Below, in pieces: positions 11,776 to 23,403 of a DNA stretch of 64,000 nucleotides. This DNA is from Cucumis sativus (taxonomy: Eukaryota; Streptophyta; Magnoliopsida; Cucurbitales; Cucurbitaceae): positions 15,736,075-15,800,074 of the forward strand of contig NC_026658.2 of NCBI RefSeq assembly GCF_000004075.3. Reading direction: 5' to 3'. Every line of letters begins with the position of its first letter. The first letter of the stretch is position 1. A program made the position numbers and the translations under genes. The notes beneath the pieces were generated by a model. That model did no database searches and had not been told where the DNA came from. It was given only the letters and a program-made list of their open reading frames with translations.

Positions 11776-13840
11776 TGTTTGAATATAAGATCAAATGTAA
11801 TTAATATTAAGTAAAATAATATTGAATCAATTATTTAATTAGCTGCAGAAAATGTGTTTTTTTTTTTTATTTCAAAAGAATGAGAAATAAAGCAAATGAA
11901 ATCTTGTAAAATACAATATACCCTCCATTACGAGTTCTATTAATTTGAACTTTTCATATAAACATCAATTAATTTCTCCTAAACCATTTTAGGTTTATAA
12001 TTAAGATTTTTTAAATTATTCATTTAAATTATAATCATTCATTTTGTTTATTCGACCTTTGAAAAAGTTTATACATGTAAAAGAATTGATGGATTAACGA
12101 TTTTCAAATATAATCCTAATAAAAATACCATATAGGTACATTAGTGAAAATCATACTTCCATATAATAAAAGAATTCGTACAAGCTTCACCAGCCATACA
12201 GTAGGTTGCTATATTTTCAAACCTAAAATAATTGTGAAAGTTCAACTCACACCCATTGTCGAAGACATCAAACAAATAGCGTCGATGATGTTTTTCACTT
12301 CTATTAGATCCTTTGAGCAACCAATTAGAATATTGATAATTTTCAAAGCATTCGACTCAACAATAACTAGAAAACACATTTCTCAATAAAATGTGATTGA
12401 AAACATGTTTGAAACATTTTCAAATAGTTCTTATCGTAAGCGCATCATGGCCTAATTGGGATTTAGTTATGAGAAATTGTATCAGATGACAAAAACATTT
12501 AGAAAAAATGACAGTTCATGATACATTTTTTTGTATATTGCAAATATGGTAAATATGACAAGTAATTAGTGATATCGTACAACTATTAAACGACTACCAG
12601 ATGGTTGTTAGAGGGTTATTAGAGGATTATCGACTTTTAAATTTACTACTTTTGCAATTTATAAAATGTAGTGACATATGTCCTATTATTATAATATTTT
12701 TTACAATTTTTGCGAGCGCATCTTGAGTTATTGCATACCAATACAAAATTTGGAAATTTTGGAGAGTCACGAACCATTAAACTAACCCCTCCTTCTACCA
12801 ATGTTCTCAAATCATGGTGCATAAGCGTTTATCTTCACATTTGATATTGATATTTAGGGTTTTTTCGGAAATATAAAAATCGACGAACTATTTACACTCT
12901 ATAAACTAAACCACTTAAAGATCACTTTTATTACACTCAATTTTTTTATCGAGTTTAAATATTTTATCAAATATTATATTTTTTACGAGATAAATTTTAT
13001 ATAAATGTAATTATTAATTTGGAATTTAGATTGGTAAAATTAGTTTGCTATGTATGGGGTGTTTTAAGTTTTTCAAGAATTATGTTAAGTTCTAAAATTT
13101 TAAAATTAATTTTCTTAATAGTCTTAAAAGTTTTGTTTGTCCTCTGCATAACAAACTTAATGTGGTATGTGATTTGACCTTTTTATTAATTTATAAAATA
13201 TTTTGAGAAATCTCTCGGACGTGATTTTACACAAATATTTTAAAATTTCATTTATTTTCTTAATTAAAATTTTAGGTTGACCATTTTATCTTTCACATCA
13301 ATTATAAATAATATTTATTTTTAAAAATATATATAATATAATACCATAATTACATGTTATCACATTTATTATCTATTTAATGTAATAAATAATTTAAATT
13401 TTTATTTTTGCGATTTTAATATGATATAAAGTTGCGTCTAATATGGTATTAGTATATTAAATAATTTCTATAAAATAAATAAATTTATTTTTATTGAATT
13501 TCATTCAACATTCATTTCACACATTTCTACGCTTTTTCAATTTAATTGTCTTATCTTTTTAATCTATCTCTTTGTCCTATTTTTCTTATTTCGCTCACAA
13601 AATAAGGAGATGAATGAAATTAAAAAAGAAATTAACCAACTTTATTTTAGAATCACGTATTTTTACAAATTTTTATAATATAATAATACTAAATAAAAGA
13701 ATTTGGGTGTAGGATGTAAAAGTTAGAGTTGTTACCACTTTGCAATAACAACGAGATATTATTGAAATTTGTATATTTTGCATTGTTCTATTATTACGTT
13801 ACCGTTCATGCTTACTTAAAAAGAAAATCAAAATAAAAAA
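11776..13840. other. Spacer between the two tRNA-Ser genes
   Basis: About 2 kb of AT-rich DNA with no gene that I can support. It is not an obvious duplicate of the flanks, so the tRNA duplication unit seems short or its edges have eroded. Confidence 0.5.
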
Positions 13841-13922
13841 CGTCGACAGCAGGATTCGAACCTGCGCAGGCAAAGCCCAACAGATTTCGAGTCTGTCTCC
13901 TTAACCACTCGGACATATCGAC
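13841..13922 (-). tRNA. tRNA-Ser (anticodon CGA), copy 2
   Basis: 82-nt tRNA-Ser on the minus strand, same structure as copy 1: anticodon CGA, serine-type variable arm, T-loop GGTTCGAATCC, discriminator G. The acceptor stem is GTCGATA with TGTCGAC, the more usual sequence for this isoacceptor. Six T on the transcribed strand (13835-13840) follow directly as terminator. It lies 221 nt upstream of the SPC24 start codon and is transcribed away from it, so Pol III and Pol II promoters sit back to back in this gap. Confidence 0.96.
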
Positions 13923-14142
13923 GAATTTGTTTATCAAATAGAAAGAAGCTTTCAAATCAATATTGTAAATTAATAAACATTGATTTTGGCGCCTAAACAA
14001 AATCGATTTCTCTCGTTTCGGAGCCCTAGGAAGGAAGAACAGATATCGGCCCGAAGCATAAGTCCCCACCGACCACTGGAAATTCCCCTTTTTCTTCTTC
14101 ACAGCCACCTCTCCTTGTTCATATCTTCTTCAATTAAGCAAA

Positions 14143-15957
14143 ATGGGAGATTTCGCCACAAATTCCAACATTGAGGAGCTCGCATCTTTTGCCGACGATT
14201 TGGTAGCAATCTTAAAGGACCCAACTGACGTTCGTAACTTGAATCAATGTCTTGAACATTTCAAGACTCTTCAATCTTCTTGTGACGATGATTTCACTAG
14301 TGTTCAAAGCTCACTTGAAGGTATGTTGACTTCCCTTCTCTAATATGGGTTTTATTCATAATCATTTGGAGGTTTGTAATTTCGGGTCTTTTGGGGGAGA
14401 GCGAATTCATATAATTTATTTAACTAGTTACTAAACGAAGCAGATTATGAGAAGAAAATTAAAGCATGCCGGGAGAAAACAGAAGAGGCCAAAGCGAACA
14501 CTGTTGCAGATGATGAAATGGAGATTCTAGAAAAGGAACTCGAAGAGGAGATTGGGAAAGGGCATTTGCTTATGGAGGAGATAAGATAAGTGTACGATTA
14601 ACTTTAATTTTGCATTTTACTTCACGTGATTGTTTGTTCCTAATGTATTTGAGTATGTATACGATGCGCCTGGTTTTTTTCAACACATTGGTGACCAATG
14701 AGATTAATGAACTTGAATGCCGAAGGGTTTCTGTTCAAGAAAGGAAGCAAGCGATGAAGAAACTTGAGCAACAAGAACTTTGGGCTCAGTGAGTATACAT
14801 TTTCTGTTTTGAAGTTGCTTTGTCATCTGTAATTGTTAAATGTTAATTCGGTAGCAATTATCTAAATCCTGTGAATTTTGAATCTATTTCAAAATTTTGT
14901 TGTTTTTAGTATTATCTGATAAACACAGTCTTTTATGTATTGTTAGTTAGAACTTGGAAGTACAAAAGCTGTAATGTATATAAGTTATAGGTTATTGGCA
15001 CCTTTGTTTCTCCTATCGATTGCTTATGGTTAGAAAGGTTAACTAGGTAGACATTCCTCTGAAGATGGCTGCTTAGTTTTTGAACTAATGAACGTTTTGT
15101 AGGCTAATAGTTGATCCATGATATAGATAATGGCAACCTCTTTGAATGGAGTCTCTGTCCTATGTTGAAAATAGGAATCTTTTTTAAGGTATTTGAAGTT
15201 TGTAAAAGATGAGAGCGAGAAGAAACAAAGGTAACGATGATTAGTAAGCAACACTACCAAGTACAAAAAGTTGTCAAATTCATTATTTACTAAAGAGGTG
15301 AACTAGAATTACATCGAGCGTTAGGAATACAAACAAAGTCTCACATTGACTAGAAAAGAGAGAAATCTACAGTTCCATTGATATGAGGTTTTTTTTTTGG
15401 ATAAAACCAAAAGCAAAGCTGCAAAGGCTTATGCCAAAGGTAGACGATAATACACTATTGCTGAGAGATGCGGCAGATCCATTGCCCTTCATGTCTGGAA
15501 CTGTAGTACATTCCAGAACTGAATTTATGGTAGTTGAAACTATCGTATTTGTTTTAACTGTGAACTTATGAACTGGGTGGCTGTCAAAGATCCACTCAAG
15601 TTTCAGTAATATTGGTAGGCATTAATTTGACATTTCTTATCCTCTAAATTGATGTATATTTTCTATTTTTCTTGCAGGAGGAAGCTTTCAATGTATGCTT
15701 CAGTTACTGATATTATACCAAACATGGAAGATCAGTCTAAAATTTCTGGCCGTATCCTTCGTTTGAGTTTATATTCTTTTCTGTTATATTTTTCTTTTTC
15801 CTTTTGCACTTAGCCAATTACTTTACCTTAACATGAATTGACTACAGATATTGTGGACAGAAATAAACGAGTTGTCCAAAAGTTTGAATTCGACCCAGCT
15901 AAGATATCTTCTTTTGACACATGCAATGGCCTTTGGAATATGATTAATTCCCCATAG
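14143..15957 (+). CDS. SPC24: Kinetochore protein SPC24 homologue
   Basis: Five exons: 14143-14320, 14444-14585, 14687-14788, 15678-15751 and 15848-15957, giving 201 residues, normal for plant SPC24 (MUN in Arabidopsis). SPC24 is a subunit of the NDC80 complex, which links centromeres to spindle microtubules. The N-terminal half is a charged coiled coil (DYEKKIKACREKTEEAKAN, then LEKELEEEIGK). The C-terminal globular part carries KLSMYASVTDIIPNMEDQSK and VVQKFEFDPAKISSFDTC, both characteristic of the plant family. Introns 1 and 3 are GT-AG. Intron 2 (14586-14686) can be placed only as ATAAGT...CAC, because the nearby GT donor lies after an in-frame stop. Intron 4 (15752-15847) starts GTATCCTT and has CCTTAAC close to its 3' end, the U12-type signature. 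Family call firm; intron 2 is inferred from frame and homology. Confidence 0.85.
15752..15847 (+). other. U12-type intron in SPC24
   Basis: The donor reads GTATCCTTC, matching the minor-spliceosome consensus GTATCCTTT in eight of nine bases. TTACCTTAAC at 15823-15832 fits the U12 branch site, with the branch adenosine about 16 nt before the terminal AG. The 96-nt intron is in phase 1 and restores the reading frame exactly (codon CAT of SGHIVDRN). Confidence 0.85.
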
Positions 15958-16955
15958 TACAGATATCTATTACATTGTGATTTGTGAATTAGAAGCTTAT
16001 TATTGCTTGGTCCTTTTAGTCACTTCATGGTATTACAATAGAACGCTTATTTTGTTGTGTATGTATGTTTGAAGGACTACTTTATAAGGTCCTCTTGTAT
16101 GTGATAACTTGTTGTGAATCAAATCTCCTTGGTCCTTAATGATTATTGAAGAAAAGAATGTCCGTCTATGTTAAGGCCCCAAGCCATGAAAATGGTGAAT
16201 GATGTTACTCATTTTCATGGATATTTGATGCTTGGAAGCAACTAACTTTGTATATATTCCACTGATCTCATGGAAGTTTAAATTCTACGATCTTTTGTAA
16301 TTTGATTATATTAGTCGTTGAAAATGATTTTTTTACTTCCTTTATAGTTGAGGTTGAGGCTAATGTTTTAGCTCATGTGTTAGTTTGTTACTTTTCTGTT
16401 ATTAACTTTAATCTTTCTCATTGTATATCTATACTTCCTTGGAGATGAGTTAAGTTTTGGTATTATTTCCTCCACTTTACATCTGTTAATAGCTATGGAT
16501 CGTACAATGAAAATATTATGAACATGGGATGTTTATGTCAATTCTGATGTAATTCAGAGACAATATTCTATGATAATATTACTTATGTTAGAACACGCAG
16601 CAAATAGTTACAAGCCACCCGAAAGCAAGAAGGACAAGAGCTAGCCACCATCTTTCACAGATGATATTGGATTCAAGCACCATAAGCTTCATAAAATAGA
16701 GTTCATAATATCAGGTTTTACTCTTCCCCTCAATCTTTTTTTGGTTGACGGAGAGATATTGACAATTGTAGAATTATCTACTGTCTGAGCAAAGGACAAT
16801 CAGCACATGAACTTAAATAGTTATCATAATTCTGAAACTGAAATAGTTATATTCTATAATTATCTTCTAGTATTGTTATTTCAAATGACAAACTTCTCCA
16901 TTGACTGCAGTATCTAATTTTCTGGCTGGTTTGATCTTGAGATCTCTCCCTGTGT
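15958..16955. other. Tail-to-tail gap between SPC24 and the GILT gene
   Basis: This stretch must hold the two 3' untranslated regions, SPC24 from the left and GILT from the right. I see no further coding exon. Confidence 0.5.
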
Positions 16956-19900
16956 TTATAATGTTGAGTTTCTCGTTGTAGTTGCATAACAGACTTGACT
17001 TCCTCCGCTGGCATTATCCAGGTATTGGCGGTTTTTGAGGTTTATAGACTTGCAAGCTTCTGGTACAGCACTGCCTTTATACGCTTTGCAAATGTAGGCC
17101 ATGAAGTTTTGGTAGTCCTGATTCAGACAAAAGAAAACAGATTGATTTCAAAGAATTACAAAGCAAAGAACAAGGAAAAAACTAGCTTGAATCGAAGCTG
17201 ACCAACCTCCTGGAGAGGGTGATTATCGACAATGACCCATGGAACAAATCGGTGAGGCGGATTGAGGCGAGTAGTTTCAGAAGCATAGTATTGTTCAAGC
17301 TGCATTTCATTGACTTACTCAGGATTCAATCAAGAAAGAAACAGAAATAGAAGCTGTTAAGTAAGCAATGCTACCATTTTTCCATGCCCATTTCTGTAGC
17401 AATCTATTGGTATGGCACTCAACTGTGCAATATCAAAACACTTTGTCCATTCATTGTGTCTGTTTTGCACTGTCAATCCCTCAACACAATGGATGAATCT
17501 GAAATGTTCTTCCTTCACATGCCAAAACGCATAAGTTTAGTAGATTTAACATTTATATCGTGCCCATTTCTATAGCAATTTATACAATGAGTGACCAGTG
17601 CAGTTTACCTGTCTATGTCTAGATAAATTTCAATTTCAAACTCTACTGCATTTCAGTGTTAAGAAAACTCTTATAATATTTTATTATTGGTTGGTGATTA
17701 CCATGGATTAGACACATTTCCGCCCATCCTATTATTTATTGGTAATTAACTATATTTGTAATTGAAGTGATAATAGTAAAAGAGTTAGTACTGTATCAGG
17801 GTAAACTGAAATGGTGCAAGCTTCAATGGTATTCAACATGCATTCATCTGGTCCATGCTGCACACGAACAATAACATAGTTAGTTAGTAACTACTTACTT
17901 AGTATGTATTTGAGATTTCAACAATTGATAAATTAAAATTGCATTAGGAAAGAATAATAAAAGAAAACTGAGTTAAGCAAGAGACAAGAGCATTAATAAT
18001 CATAATTGTAAATGGGGTACGGCACTGTCAATAGCAACATGACTAAATGAGTATTAAATGACCCATATACTCTTTTTTGAACAAATAATTTTGACCAACA
18101 TTAATTAGTAATGGGGTTAGTAGCTTTTGAATTATTAGTTTTCAGAAAGTAAGTAGATCCTCTTCCCCAGGGATCCCATATGAGGCCTTAAAACAGCTGC
18201 TGACTTCAACCACCGTCCATGTACTACCATCCATACTGGACAATCTGTCCATCCTGCCTCCTTTACGTTTTTGACCCTCCATCTTCATCTCGGGAGCTCT
18301 TTCAGTCGCATCTTTCGATCCTTTTTCCCACTACTTATACCAGTTCAAATACAAGATACTATCAGTTGCTGAAGTCTTAACTTAATTATTTTAGTTGGTA
18401 ATACATTTTATTTGATTTTCAATCCAAATTTTGTTTTATATTTTTAAATTGAAATATATGCCTCATATATAATTTAGATTCTCTTTAAAAAAATGTTTCT
18501 GAATTCTGTGATTCAACGGTCCAGATTCTAAAAGCAACATATTTTTTTTTTTAATTTTAATTTTGTTATCTATATATATATAATAATAATAATAATCCCC
18601 CGGTCTCTCTTTTCTTCCACTTTATTCCATACCCTAATTTCATATTTAATAAAAGAAAATGAACTTTGGAAACTGTGGTTTAACAAGTTTAGGAAATTTA
18701 AGTTTTGGGGCGAATAGATTTTAACATTTCAATAGATTAACAAACATATTTTAAAATTTAAAGGTTTGTTACGTGGAAAATCGGAAGTTAATTTAACCTT
18801 AAACATGGTTTACAACCTCGTTGACTTCATCTAAGCACATTGCTTTGATTAAACTAATGAATTATACTATGGAGATGTTAGGAGCAAGAAAGAATGAGTT
18901 ATTATAATTTGATTAAAATAGTTTTTATTTAATGTATAGATTATTTTAGTTTGAGTTATAATATTATGTGTTTGGTGTATGAATTATTTTAATTTTATAA
19001 AAAAATATTAAATATTATAACAAAGAACCAACAAAAAAAAATGATGAAATGTAAAATATTAAAAACTATAACAAATAGTAAATAAGGTAGAGAAATGAGA
19101 GTTTTGAAATAGGGTTTAGTGTAACTAATTGAAAACTTTAAAATAATATTTAATGTAACAAAAGAGAGTTATTATAGATGGCCTTCCAAGTAATTATAAT
19201 AACTGAGAGACACGAACCTAACTTAACTAAGATAAATAGTAATTTAAAAGTTAACAAACAAGTCTAACCGATTTAGCATTCTTACAATTCAGACTCATTT
19301 TAGTTTTGAGTTGTTTTTTAAAAAAATTAAGATAGTAAGTACTACTTCTATCTATAGGTTTGTTTGTTGTGTTAATCACTTAAAAATGAAACTACGTTTT
19401 GAGTGGAAATCTTTGGAAGAATTTTGTTTGTACGGGTGACCTTTTCATGGGTAATGATCTTCAAAGCTTACTAGAGATAGTTGTCCTAAAGCAATAGTTA
19501 TAAAAATCCAATATTACACTGGAATGTAAGTAAAATGTTTATACGTATACGAGGATAGATCATTAATCATAATGTTGTTGAAAAGAAAGGGATCATCAAT
19601 ACAAAAATCACCTATTTGGATAAAATGGTTTTGGAATTATGAAAATTATGTTTATTTTTTTTCAAAACGTTCTATTTAAGGTTTTCATATTTCAATTTAA
19701 AACAAAAAACAAAAGTCTACTTTTTCATCCCAAAAACCAAATATTTAGGGAACCAAAACCTAGAAACAAACTTATTTAGAAAAGAAAAAAAAAATGTGAA
19801 AGAAAAATTAGAGAAGGTTTACTTGGCAAAAGAAGGAGCCGTCGGGCTGGATCCAGGCGTTGCCCCAAGGGATCATCCGGAGATTGACGGCGGAGATTAA

Positions 19901-20080
19901 TCCATTTTGAAAAAGCTTCACCAAATGATAAACCACGAAGTTGGCACAGAATGGGCACAGAGCTTCGTAATAAACTGACACTGTTACTTTTTCGGACGCC
20001 GACGGAGGCAGTGACAAGAAGAGAAGCAGAGCACATAGAGCCGTGGCGACGGCGGACCACCCACCGACAAGGTGACCCAT
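16956..20080 (-). CDS. GILT-type thiol reductase
   Basis: Five exons, in order of translation: 20080-19823, 17857-17792, 17512-17375, 17299-17207 and 17117-16956, giving 238 residues; all introns GT-AG and phase 0. It matches the gamma-interferon-inducible lysosomal thiol reductase family. An N-terminal signal peptide (ALCALLLFLSLPPSAS) is followed by YYEALCPFC with the CXXC active site (residues 42-45). The GILT signature CQHGPDECMLNTIEAC starts at residue 85 and spans the exon 1-2 junction. Later conserved parts are NEWTKCFDIAQ, RFVPWVIVDN and DYQNFMAYICKAYKG. The product should enter the secretory pathway and reduce disulfides in vacuolar or apoplastic compartments (inferred from the family). 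Intron 1 is long (1965 nt) and carries a small inverted-repeat element. The frame stays open to 20095 but has no ATG there, so the start is set at 20080. Confidence 0.88.
18897..19204. mobile_element. MITE-like element inside GILT intron 1
   Basis: A 308-bp AT-rich block bounded by a perfect 13-bp inverted repeat, AGTTATTATAATT at 18897-18909 and its complement at 19192-19204. Internal words such as TTTGAGTTATAATA recur at about 50279-50470, suggesting a family. I could not find a convincing target-site duplication, so the boundaries and class are uncertain. Confidence 0.4.
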
Positions 20081-20137
20081 TATGGCTTGATCCAATTGCG
20101 GATCATGCCGGACCCCAAAGAGAGGAAGTGATGCCTC

Positions 20138-20145
20138 CTTTTATA
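20138..20145 (-). promoter_or_regulatory. TATA box of the GILT gene
   Basis: On the minus strand the sequence reads TATAAAAG, 58 nt before the ATG at 20080. That would place the transcription start near 20110 and give a short 5' leader. Confidence 0.6.
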
Positions 20146-20160
20146 AAGCCTGACCCATAG

Positions 20161-22230
20161 CTTTCAATTCACTTCACTTATGGCTTTCTCGTTTCTTTTT
20201 TTTTTTTTTTTATTTTGCTTTACTTTGCTTTTTTCTTTTGTATTTCCCTAACCGCTCTTGCTTTGCTTTGCTTTGCTTTGCTCTACTTCTCCTTTTATCC
20301 AAATTTGGATGAGACTTATGATTGTTTTGATTATCAACACTACTTTTTAAATTGGTTAAATGTTGGATTAACAAAATAAATAGACTGCTAAAATTCATTT
20401 ATCTTTCAAAGTCTTTAAGTTAAAGGGTGAATGTGGGTTTAATTGAATTTTTAGTTTCTTTTATTTTTCTTTTTCACCATCGTGAAACAAAAACCAAAGG
20501 TTAACTACAAATTTGGAAGGACTATTAGGATTGTATTTGTATACCATTTAGGTTGTAATATTAAAATATTTGTCTTTCATAAGTCATTGTCATTAACTCA
20601 ATCAATTTAATACATTGCAATGCTTATCACTTGTGATGCCTACCTAGAGCTTAGAAAGTTGGCTTTCAATTTACCACATGAATTAATTTACATTTAGAGA
20701 CAAAATAGAGCACCTTACATACTTTAATTATCATTTCTACCACATGATCCTAAATTATTGTAATCAACATCTCACGTGTGAATTAATTTAAAGGAATTAA
20801 CAATAAATAATTATTAGACACAACATTAAAGGTCTACACATGAAGATATGCTACTGATTCACATCATTCTTCTTTTTAAAGATGAAATTAATATTTGAAA
20901 GTTTGAATTGTTTAATGGGAAGATCAAGAAGTTTGAGAATTTTATAATTTTTGCATAATGCATGAAAGAAATAAAATTTTATAGTCTATATGCTTATATA
21001 TTACACTACCAAAATTTACACGAATTGAATAGAATAACATAATACCATAAAATGCATATCATTATAACATTATATATATGAAGATTTTTAGTCCAACAAC
21101 CTCATGTTGTTTTCTTAAGGTAAATTTACCGACTCCAACATGATCAATAGAATTGTCTCCAAAGAAAGAACAATTTACATTTTTTTATGGTGCAACATCT
21201 TTTCAACACGATCCAAAATATATATTTTGTGAAAATAAACTAAACTTGAAAAAGTTTATAGAAGGAATAAATGTTTTACATGAAAAAAGTGCTTAGTTTG
21301 AAAAAGAGACAAAGGTAAAGACTAATTTGTGACTATTCGATCCATCTTCTTAAGGTTGAAATTAAATATATTTAAAGGTTTTAGTGATTAAGTATTGGAC
21401 AACTCATATCTGATTTTCTTAATTCCAATGGATAGAGTTTTCATATCATATAAACTAATTCATAATCATTCAAATAGTCGTATCTCTTCTTCGATTATTT
21501 TTAATCTAACGCAACTCATCCAAATGAAAAGAAATTGTCCTATACCGACACAAAAGTAGTTTGAAAAAAAATTGAAGAGGAAGAAAATGGTAATAAATCA
21601 AATCTGTAGCTATATTAAATCTAAAGTGAGTTAGGAAGGGAAGTAAGATTGTGAATCTAAAATTTGTTTAAAGAACTTTCTATCTTTATTCCCTTCATTA
21701 CCCACCAAGATTTTGTACATCATAAAATCCCATTGGATACCCTCTTTTTCTTCTTTTGCAAATAAAATCCCAATGGATACTTGGCTTCAAAATAAGGTTT
21801 AATTCAACCTAACTTATTTTCATACAGGAGACATTTTTATATTAAAGTGATATTGAAAGAAAACTCTCCTTCATACACAATTTTTTTACTATAAATAATT
21901 AGTAGTCTAATGTCACCAAAAATTCTTTTACAAAAGTGTTAGTTAAGTTCTTGTGGCACTCAATTAAGTCTATATCATCGAAAATCTACTATTACTAGAT
22001 TAATGTGATGTTACAATTATAATTGTTTGTATTGTCAATATTTTTAATGGTATGATTATGCATTATTAAAATTAATTTTTATTTTTGCAGTGATTAAAAA
22101 AAAAAAACATAACGAATTATAATATTTAAAAATGAATTAATAGACATAAGTAAAAAATTATGGCATTTTGAAGAGAAACGTAGAGGTAAGAAAGAAGAAA
22201 ATGAGGAAGAATAAGGGCATAAATGATGGG
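20161..22230. other. Intergenic DNA between the GILT gene and the repeat-protein gene
   Basis: AT-rich with no supported gene. It begins with the T-rich upstream flank of the GILT gene and a CTTTG pentanucleotide repeat. Confidence 0.55.
20257..20282. repeat. (CTTTG)n microsatellite
   Basis: Four to five tandem CTTTG units, with looser copies upstream at 20216-20232, about 180 bp upstream of the GILT start codon. Confidence 0.85.
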
Positions 22231-22280
22231 GTTTGACGGCCCAAATATAAGAGGCCCAAATAGGAAATGGGTCACTAATT
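22231..22280. promoter_or_regulatory. Site II-like GGCCCA cluster upstream of the repeat-protein gene
   Basis: Two GGCCCAAATA words about 15 bp apart, followed by a TGGGTC word, lie about 300 bp upstream of the ATG at 22564. GGCCCA (Site II) elements bind TCP factors in plant promoters of growth and translation genes. Role here is inferred. Confidence 0.35.
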
Positions 22281-22563
22281 AAAAACAGAAGTCGAGGTGG
22301 CACAGAAATCCAAAATCCTGCCGACCTTTGAATATAAATATGTGAGAAATAATCAACGTGTCGAATGCTGATTCGTCTAGTAAATCCCCGATCCGACAAC
22401 ATTTAAAAAAATACGTGTAACCTGAAAAGAGCTTCCTTTTTTCTAATCGTCACTAGGAATCAGACGCTCGTCCATTCCTCTGCTTATACATACAGCACAA
22501 GAAACTCCTATTAATTCCAATTCCAATTCCAAACCCTAAATTGAAAGACTAGATCTCACAACA

Positions 22564-23403
22564 ATGGAAGAAGATGGCGTTGCGGATGAGCATTCTCACA
22601 ACTTCATCCAACAACGAGGACAAGAGCAAGAACACCAAAAGTCAAGTGGGTTTTTGAAGAATTTCATTTCCAACATGGCGTCCTCAGAGGGAACTGACGA
22701 GAAGAAAACGGATCATGAATATCAAGAAAATGGAGAAAAGTCAAGCGGGTTTCTGAAGAATTTCATGTCGAACATGGTCTCTGCAGAGGAAAATGAAGGG
22801 AAAACAGACCAAGAAAAGGAGGAAGAAGAAGAAGGAAAGACAAATGGGTTTCTGAAGAATTTCATCTCAAATATTGTTTCTGGAGAGGAAACTGAAGAAA
22901 AAGCGGAGGAGGAAGAAGAAGAAGGAAAGGAAAATGGGTTTCTGAAGACTTTCATGTCGAACAAAGTAAATGAAGGGGAGAGAGAAGAGAAAACAGAGGT
23001 AGAAGAAGAAAAGGGAGGGGGTTTTTTGAGGAATTTCATTTCAAACATGGTGTCTTCAGAAGGAAATGAAGATGATGATGGTAAGATGGCAAGCAATGAC
23101 ATGGTTTCTCAAAAAACAGGTGAAGAAGAAAGAGACAAAAGCAGCGGTTATAAGTCGGTTGAAGAAAAGGGCGGCGACAACGGCAGTGGCGGTGGAGGTG
23201 GAGGTGGAGGCATTATAGACAACATTGTCTCACATTTACCTGCTTCACTTCAAGGTGAGTATTATCATAAAACAAGAAAATTTTGAATTAATTTAATTTG
23301 AGAGATAAAACAGGGTAATGAGATTGAAATTGTTGAAACAGGTGATGCAGTGACAACATCAGATGAAGCAGCAATTCTGATCCACTCAATTATCCACGAA
23401 TGA
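22564..23403 (+). CDS. Uncharacterised acidic protein with five GFLKNFxSN repeats
   Basis: Two exons, 22564-23254 and 23342-23403, encode 250 residues. The intron is 87 nt, GT-AG, phase 1. The protein has five copies of a hydrophobic core of the form GFLKNFISNMVS, with the first F at residues 30, 63, 96, 126 and 154. Linkers are rich in Glu and Lys, with repeat spacings of 33, 33, 30 and 28. A glycine run (residues 209-216) leads into a divergent sixth copy, IIDNIVSHLPASL, and the short tail ends DEAAILIHSIIHE. Each core could form an amphipathic helix on an acidic, probably disordered chain. I recall plant proteins ending in similar IIDNIVSHLP segments, but know no function for them. No signal peptide or membrane segment. 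A Site II-like cluster lies upstream. Confidence 0.8.

Noticed and set aside
14586-14640. GT donor at 14590 (GTGTAC) for SPC24 intron 2
   Set aside because: Using it would include an in-frame TAA at 14587-14589 and no AG acceptor restores the conserved frame.
20081-20095. Earlier start for the GILT protein
   Set aside because: The frame there begins with TTG. The first ATG is at 20080 and is followed directly by a good signal peptide.
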